Assembly (NCBI GenBank): GCA_934541105.1
Contig: CAKTDA010000001.1
Span: 744,001 to 808,000, forward strand
Reading direction: 5' to 3'
Source: an uncultured Luteitalea sp.
Lineage (GTDB): Bacteria > Acidobacteriota > Vicinamibacteria > Vicinamibacterales > Vicinamibacteraceae
Length of the DNA stretch: 64,000 bases
A program made the translations under genes and the position numbers. Below, one piece after another: positions 59,970-64,000 of the stretch. The notes beneath the pieces are model-generated. The model did not search any database. It saw only the letters and a program-made list of their open reading frames with translations, and was not told the DNA's origin. Each line of letters starts with the position of its first letter. Within the stretch, counting starts at the first letter, position 1.

Positions 59970-60449
59970 CTACCTCACCGCGATCAGGTACGTGTTTCCT
60001 GACGGATTTGCCGGGTCGAGCGACGCGGTGAGCTGCTGTTTGAGCGCCGTGGCCTGCGTGGGCAGCGCGGCGTCGATCAGGGCGTCGAAACCGGATCGGT
60101 CGGTCTCGCCGGCAAGTGCGGGCACCTGCAGGAAGTACATCAGCCGTCCTTCGGCGTTTGGCAGCGACGAGCGATGGATGCGCAGCTCGCGCCCCTGCGC
60201 CTGGCGAACGGGATCGGGGCTCGTGGCCAGTGCCTCACGCACCTGGCGGGCCACCGCCTCGAAATCCGCGACGCGATCGGGCAGCACGCTGTAGATCACC
60301 AGCCAGAGATCGCCAGCCGTTGCGGCGGGGTCGGCCGGCGGCGCGACCGGGCTTGCCGGTGCCGGCGCGGGCGGCGGAGCGACGGGCGGCCGGGCCGGTG
60401 CCTGCGCCAGCATGCCAAGCATCACGACACCGGCAAGGGTTGCAGTCAT
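59970..60449 (-). CDS. Secreted paralogue family protein, copy 3
   Basis: A 159-residue protein. Short signal-like start (T-A-T-L-A-G-V-V-M-L-G-M-L-A-Q-A), a Pro/Ala-rich linker to ~45, then a ~110-residue domain. It shares with the next two genes the pattern hydrophobic-Y-x-V-x-x-x-x-x-x-x-F-E-A-V-x-x-x-V-R-E-A, an R-x-Q-x-x-G-x-x-x-x-R block, P-N-A-E-G-x-L-x-Y, and a final hydrophobic strand. Size and helix/strand order suggest a ferredoxin-like (dimeric alpha-beta barrel) fold; that is a guess. No catalytic residues recognised. Confidence 0.6.
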   Translation of the reverse strand: MTATLAGVVMLGMLAQAPARPPVAPPPAPAPASPVAPPADPAATAGDLWLVIYSVLPDRVADFEAVARQVREALATSPDPVRQAQGRELRIHRSSLPNAEGRLMYFLQVPALAGETDRSGFDALIDAALPTQATALKQQLTASLDPANPSGNTYLIAVR

Positions 60450-60456
60450 CGCGGGA

Positions 60457-61008
60457 TCACGGCTGGGCCGCCGCGGGCGCGGGCACGAGCGTCAGCACGA
60501 GCGAGAGGTTCGACGCCTGCACCGTCGGCTCGACGTGCGCCGCGCGGAACTGTTCATAGAGTTGGGCAGCTTCGGCGGGTGCGGCCTCTGCGAGCAGTCG
60601 CGCGACGTCGTACTCGGCGTTGGGCACGACGGGATCGATTACCGAGATGTACAGCACGGCGCCGTTTGGCAGCGGCGTCGCCTGTCGATAGACGCGCCAG
60701 CCGGCGGCCTGCTGACGACGGACATCGCTGCCGGTGGCGGCAATGACGTCACGAAGCCGGGTCATCACGGCCTCGAAGTCGGCCGTCTTGTCGGCCTTGA
60801 TGGCGTGGAACACCATGCCGGCCGGACCCGTGAGCGGCAGCGCCGCGGGCACCGGAGGGACGTCGGGCGCCGCGGCCGGCTGTGCCGCCTCCGGCGCGGG
60901 AGCGGCGGGTGCGGCCGCTTGTGGCGGCGTGGACGGAGCCGGTTCCTGCGCGACGACGGGAAGGGCAACCGCAGCCGCAAGCCCTAGCGAGAGCAGTAGT
61001 GATCTCAT
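60457..61008 (-). CDS. Secreted paralogue family protein, copy 2
   Basis: A 183-residue exported protein: signal peptide M-R-S-L-L-L-S-L-G-L-A-A-A-V-A-L ending V-V-A-Q, Ala/Pro linker to ~65, then the shared domain. The domain begins M-V-F-H-A-I-K-A-D-K-T-A-D-F-E-A-V-M-T-R-L-R and contains R-R-Q-Q-A-A-G-W-R-V-Y-R, L-P-N-G-A-V-L-Y and P-V-V-P-N-A-E-Y-D. It starts 71 nt after copy 1 and ends 7 nt before copy 3. Unknown function; probably periplasmic. Confidence 0.65.
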   Translation of the reverse strand: MRSLLLSLGLAAAVALPVVAQEPAPSTPPQAAAPAAPAPEAAQPAAAPDVPPVPAALPLTGPAGMVFHAIKADKTADFEAVMTRLRDVIAATGSDVRRQQAAGWRVYRQATPLPNGAVLYISVIDPVVPNAEYDVARLLAEAAPAEAAQLYEQFRAAHVEPTVQASNLSLVLTLVPAPAAAQP

Positions 61009-61079
61009 GACGAGAAGACCCCGGGGCGCGCGGGCGCCGCCGGGGTCTGCAACGCGCGAATCGTGTCGCTGACGCCGGA

Positions 61080-61673
61080 CTACATGCCCGTGAACGTCAT
61101 CACCTGCGTCAAGGGCACGGCGGCGTTGAGCCCCTTGTCGTTGATGTACGACTGGAGCTGGTCCACCAGCTGCTTGGCCTCGGTCGGGAAGACCTCGAAC
61201 AGCAGCATGCCGGGGCTGTACTCCTGACCCTTCACCACCGGGCTGATGATCAGCACGTAGTTCAGGGTGCCGTCGCCGGCCGGCGACGTGGACTTCATCA
61301 GGCGCATGCCGGCGGCCTGCGTGCGGCGCTCCGGGTTCGTGCTCTTGGACATCGCTTCCTTGACACGACCGAAGAACTGCTCGAACTGCGGACCGCTGTC
61401 GCCCTTGACCGCGTAGAACCACACCACGGCGTCAGCCGCATCGAACGTGAGCTGCGGCTTTGCCGGCTCGGCGGGCGCCTGTGCGGCCGTCGGTGCGGCC
61501 GGATCGGCCGGCTGCGCCGGTGCCGGCTGCCCCTGCTGCTGCGTCGTGGGAGCCTGCTGAGCCGATTGTGCAGACGCGCTGCCGACAAGACCGCTGAACA
61601 CCATCACGGCGACGCTCAACGCCACCTGCGCACCCGCACGTCGTACGGCCCGCGCCTCCATCATCGAACGCAT
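61080..61673 (-). CDS. Secreted paralogue family protein, copy 1
   Basis: A 197-residue exported protein. The ATG at 61673 is fixed by GAGGAGGT upstream; an earlier ATG lacks a site. Signal peptide ends A-S-A-Q; a Gln/Ala/Pro linker runs to ~80. The domain begins V-V-W-F-Y-A-V-K-G-D-S-G-P-Q-F-E-Q-F-F-G-R-V-K and has R-R-T-Q-A-A-G-M-R-L-M-K, D-G-T-L-N-Y-V and P-V-V-K-G-Q-E-Y. It leads the three-gene set. The 76-nt gap to the HemW-like gene shows no clear promoter. Confidence 0.65.
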   Translation of the reverse strand: MRSMMEARAVRRAGAQVALSVAVMVFSGLVGSASAQSAQQAPTTQQQGQPAPAQPADPAAPTAAQAPAEPAKPQLTFDAADAVVWFYAVKGDSGPQFEQFFGRVKEAMSKSTNPERRTQAAGMRLMKSTSPAGDGTLNYVLIISPVVKGQEYSPGMLLFEVFPTEAKQLVDQLQSYINDKGLNAAVPLTQVMTFTGM

Positions 61674-61749
61674 AGCACCTCCTCGAAACCCGAACAGCAT
61701 TGTGAAAACCGGCGCCTACTGTACCGTAAGTGCCACCTGGGACAAACCC

Positions 61750-62877
61750 TCAAACGAAGACCTGCATCACCTCGTTTGCGAGGAGCATGCCACGACGGGT
61801 GAGCCGGATTCGGCCTTCATCGCGCAGCAGCAGCCCGGCTTCAACGGCCGGGCTCAATGCGGTGCCGTAGCGAGTCCAGACATCCTGCCCGAAACGTACC
61901 CGGTATTCCACCTCGGAAACACCCTCCGTGAGGCGGAGGCCCATGAACAACGCTTCGGCGAGCTGCGCGCCCGGATCGAGCGTGCGGCATTCGGCCACGG
62001 GGTCGGCACCGGCCATGACGCGGTCCACGTAGGCCTTCGTGTCGGCCACGAGCCGCCAGCGCCGGCCGTCGCGCGACCCGTGCGCGCCGCACCCGAAGGC
62101 CAGCCATCCTGTGTCGCGCCAGTACTTCATGTTGTGCCGGCTCTCGAGGCCGGGGCGCGCAACGTTGGAGATCTCGTACTGCCGATACCCGGCGCGCTCG
62201 AGACGCGCCATCGCTTCCTCGTACATGTCGGCCGCATCGTCTTCCGCCGTCTGCGACCACTGCTGGCGAGCCATCAGTTCCTGGAGGGGGGCGTTCGGAT
62301 ACAACTCGAGGAGGTAGAGGGAGGCATGGTCGGGACCGGCATCGATCAGGGCGTCCACCGACGTCAGCCACTGCGCCACCGACTGGCCGGGCAGCCACAT
62401 CATCAAGTCGAGGCTCACGTTGTCGAAGCCGGCGGCGCGAGACTCGGTCAGTGCCGCCCGCGCGCGATTGGCGTCGTGGAGGCGGCCGAGGCGCTTCAAC
62501 TCCGGATCGAGGAACGACTGCACGCCGAACGACACGCGGCCCACGCCCGCGGCGCGGAAGCCGGCGAGCCGCGCCTCGTCCACGGTTTCTGGATTCGCCT
62601 CGAGCGTGATCTCGACATCCACGGCGACGTCGAACGACTCGCGGCAGGCCTCGATGATGCGGGCGATCTCGGGCGGCTCGAGCAGCGACGGCGTGCCGCC
62701 GCCGAAATGGATCGTGTCCACCGCGTGGGGTTCGGCTTCGCGGCGGATGTGGGCGCAGATCGCGTCGACGTATGCGACCTTCAGCGCGGCGTCCATCAGC
62801 CCGCGGTTGAAGTTGCAGTAGTGGCAGATCGCGCTGCAGAACGGGATGTGGAGGTAGAGGCCGAGGGGTGCCGGCAC
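61750..62877 (-). CDS. hemW: HemW-like radical SAM protein
   Basis: A 375-residue radical SAM protein of the HemW/coproporphyrinogen-dehydrogenase-like group. Cluster motif C14-x3-C18-x2-C21 in H-I-P-F-C-S-A-I-C-H-Y-C-N-F. F-G-G-G-T-P-S-L, L-E-A-N-P-E-T-V and R-V-S-F-G-V-Q-S-F follow, and a HemN-type C-terminal domain ends the protein. HemW binds haem and probably delivers it rather than making it; true HemN has an extra N-terminal region missing here. GTG start at 62877 is tentative; the DnaC-like stop is 5 nt upstream. Confidence 0.88.
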   Translation of the reverse strand: MPAPLGLYLHIPFCSAICHYCNFNRGLMDAALKVAYVDAICAHIRREAEPHAVDTIHFGGGTPSLLEPPEIARIIEACRESFDVAVDVEITLEANPETVDEARLAGFRAAGVGRVSFGVQSFLDPELKRLGRLHDANRARAALTESRAAGFDNVSLDLMMWLPGQSVAQWLTSVDALIDAGPDHASLYLLELYPNAPLQELMARQQWSQTAEDDAADMYEEAMARLERAGYRQYEISNVARPGLESRHNMKYWRDTGWLAFGCGAHGSRDGRRWRLVADTKAYVDRVMAGADPVAECRTLDPGAQLAEALFMGLRLTEGVSEVEYRVRFGQDVWTRYGTALSPAVEAGLLLRDEGRIRLTRRGMLLANEVMQVFV

Positions 62878-62882
62878 GGCGG

Positions 62883-63779
62883 TCAGCGGCGCGTGCCGGC
62901 GCGACCGCCCGGCCACTTCAACTCCGGTGCCGCCGCGGCGCGATCGGCATCGCGGAGCTTCGCGCGCATCGGGGCGGACGCCTTGGCGGGCAGGCGCACG
63001 CCGCCGGGCTTCTGGCGCATGCGCCAGAGCGCGACGAGATCGGCCTCCGTGCCGTTGGGCGGGAGTTCGCGATAGTCGGCGCCGGACAACTCGAGGAACT
63101 CGCACATCTCGTGCAGGCGCGAGCGCATGCGGAAGCCTATGCGATAGAGCAGCGAGTCGGGGAGCGTGGGATCCGGGTCGTCGACGTAGTTCGAGGTGAA
63201 GAGCGTCAGCCGCTTCTCGCTGTAGCGCGTGTTGACGATCAGGTTGAGCGTCTCGTCCACCCACTCGGACGCCTTCTCGGCGCCGAGGTCGTCGAGCACG
63301 AGGACGTCGGCCGTCATCACCGGCCGCAGGATGTCGCCTTCGCTCTGGCGCGTGAGCGGATCGTAGGTGCTGCGAATCACGCGCAGCAGGTCGCGCGTGT
63401 CGTAGAAGATCCCGCGCGCGCCCTTCTGTTCGATCAAGGTCCGCAGCACGGCCACGGCGAGATGCGTCTTGCCGACGCCCGGAGGGCCGAGGAGGAACAG
63501 GCCCTTGTCGGTGATCGGGAATCGCTGGACGAGGGCACGAGCCGCGGCGAGCGCGCGCTCGAGCGATTCGTTGCCGTAGGTGACGAAGCTCGAGGCGTCG
63601 CAGTGCTGGTAGCGGCGCGGGATGCGCGACTCGCCGCGCCGACGGGACGCAGCCGCGTCGCGCCAGCAGTCGCAGCGCGTCACGCGTCGCTCACCGTCGT
63701 GCTCGACCGTCTTCCAGCCCGTTCCGTTGCAGAGAGTGCAGACCGCGTCCAAGGGATCGGCATCATAGCGCGAAGGCAT
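62883..63779 (-). CDS. DnaC/DnaI-like helicase-loader ATPase
   Basis: A 298-residue AAA+ protein. N-terminal zinc-binding cysteines C14-x2-C17 and C36/C38, then Walker A L-L-G-P-P-G-V-G-K-T-H near ~97 and Walker B V-L-V-L-D-D-L-G-A-E. Sensor I is in L-F-T-S-N-Y and the arginine-finger region R-I-G-F-R-M-R-S-R-L is present. This resembles DnaC/DnaI replicative helicase loaders. It could also be an IstB-like ATPase, but no transposase is near, so a chromosomal loader is preferred. Confidence 0.8.
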   Translation of the reverse strand: MPSRYDADPLDAVCTLCNGTGWKTVEHDGERRVTRCDCWRDAAASRRRGESRIPRRYQHCDASSFVTYGNESLERALAAARALVQRFPITDKGLFLLGPPGVGKTHLAVAVLRTLIEQKGARGIFYDTRDLLRVIRSTYDPLTRQSEGDILRPVMTADVLVLDDLGAEKASEWVDETLNLIVNTRYSEKRLTLFTSNYVDDPDPTLPDSLLYRIGFRMRSRLHEMCEFLELSGADYRELPPNGTEADLVALWRMRQKPGGVRLPAKASAPMRAKLRDADRAAAAPELKWPGGRAGTRR

Positions 63780-63813
63780 GGCCGCGGGCAGCCGAACGAC
63801 GGGCGAATGTCGT

Positions 63814-63999
63814 TCAGGACTCCTCGTGCGGCGTGGCCTCGTCGTGTGCCTGATCGCTGGTGCCGGGACGCCCCAGCGACCCCGGTCCGGTCGGCACGAT
63901 CGCGGTGGAGAGTCGTTGCTCCCAGTCGCCGAGCCCGCGCGCCATCTCCTGCTTGACGTAGGCCATGAACTCGTTGACCTCGTGCTGCATCTGCGCCAT
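63814..63999 (-). CDS. Uncharacterised protein, possibly truncated by the window edge
   Basis: A 61-residue frame reading M-A-Q-M-Q-H-E-V-N-E-F-M-A-Y-V-K-Q-E with a helical first half and an acidic, Pro/Gly-rich tail ending E-S. The ATG is at the extreme end of the window, so this may be only the C-terminal part of a longer protein. It lies 34 nt upstream of the DnaC-like gene on the same strand. No family recognised. Confidence 0.4.
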   Translation of the reverse strand: MAQMQHEVNEFMAYVKQEMARGLGDWEQRLSTAIVPTGPGSLGRPGTSDQAHDEATPHEES

Positions 64000-64000
64000 G

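Noticed and set aside
59096..60294. Open frames of 100-340 codons across the repeat mosaic
   Set aside because: Because 7 bp is not a multiple of 3, tandem heptamers read as 7-residue repeats in all frames and avoid stops. The frames cross into unrelated genes and carry no domain.
62883..63779. IstB, helper ATPase of an IS21 transposon
   Set aside because: No IstA transposase or inverted ends nearby, and the N-terminal zinc-like region fits DnaC/DnaI loaders better.

Overview
The window is a dense, high-GC chromosome segment (about 68% GC by eye) of a Gram-negative bacterium. The gene set includes BamA, Skp, LptE, an LolC/E-type permease, LolD, LpxA, LpxI and TonB. It also has an aminofutalosine-type menaquinone pathway (MqnA, MqnC, MqnX-, MqnP- and MqnM-like proteins and MenG), Hfq next to MiaA, an ETF:menaquinone oxidoreductase, and secreted glycoside-handling proteins. 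Together with the abundant GTG starts and 4-nt gene overlaps this fits Acidobacteriota, most likely the Vicinamibacteria (Luteitalea/Vicinamibacter type). That assignment is inference from gene content; no 16S gene or database search was available. No rRNA, tRNA, prophage, insertion sequence or CRISPR array was seen.

Layout. 1-6.4 kb: end of recX, a secreted CBM9-like protein, alaS, a lytic transglycosylase, small membrane and TerB proteins, an S4 RNA-binding protein and rpsT. 6.5-10.6 kb: leuS-lptE-holA (minus). 10.7-12.5 kb: a secreted GH2 enzyme. 12.5-19.6 kb: HAAS-domain membrane protein, histone-deacetylase-like enzyme, LPLAT acyltransferase, Fe-S membrane oxidoreductase, msrB, etfAB. 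19.8-24.8 kb: the classic yceD-rpmF-plsX-fabD-fabG-acpP-fabF operon. 24.9-29.4 kb: tonB-like, miaA, hfq, deoB, dgt. 29.5-38.5 kb: menaquinone genes, an M48 protease and a Gfo/Idh oxidoreductase. 38.5-46.9 kb: lpxI, a fused fabZ-lpxA gene, skp, bamA, clpC. 47-51.5 kb: lolD, lolC/E, lysS, nusB. 51.5-58.4 kb: ribH, enoyl-CoA hydratase, small membrane proteins, PfkB kinase, MTA phosphorylase, meaB and acyl-CoA dehydrogenase. 58.6-64 kb: a small outer-membrane protein, an ~0.9-kb repeat mosaic, three tandem secreted paralogues, a HemW-like radical SAM protein and a DnaC-like ATPase.

The metabolic genes fit together. Acyl-CoA dehydrogenase and enoyl-CoA hydratase feed electrons through EtfAB to the Fe-S membrane oxidoreductase and then to menaquinone made by the Mqn proteins. 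The fab/pls, lpx, bam and lol genes build the envelope.

Four things stand out. (1) Several families of 7-bp tandem repeats fill the gaps between co-directional genes. One family (GCCTACA) forms inverted pairs, one pair flanking a decayed S23/four-helix-bundle gene. Another, (CCCGAAT)n, ends at or next to start codons. A mosaic of these modules occupies 59082-59969. (2) An MqnE-like protein has lost the radical-SAM cysteine motif although it sits, translationally coupled, in the menaquinone operon. (3) FabZ and LpxA are fused in one reading frame. (4) Many first genes carry a TANNNT -10-like hexamer 6-9 nt before the start codon and no Shine-Dalgarno sequence, which suggests leaderless transcription.
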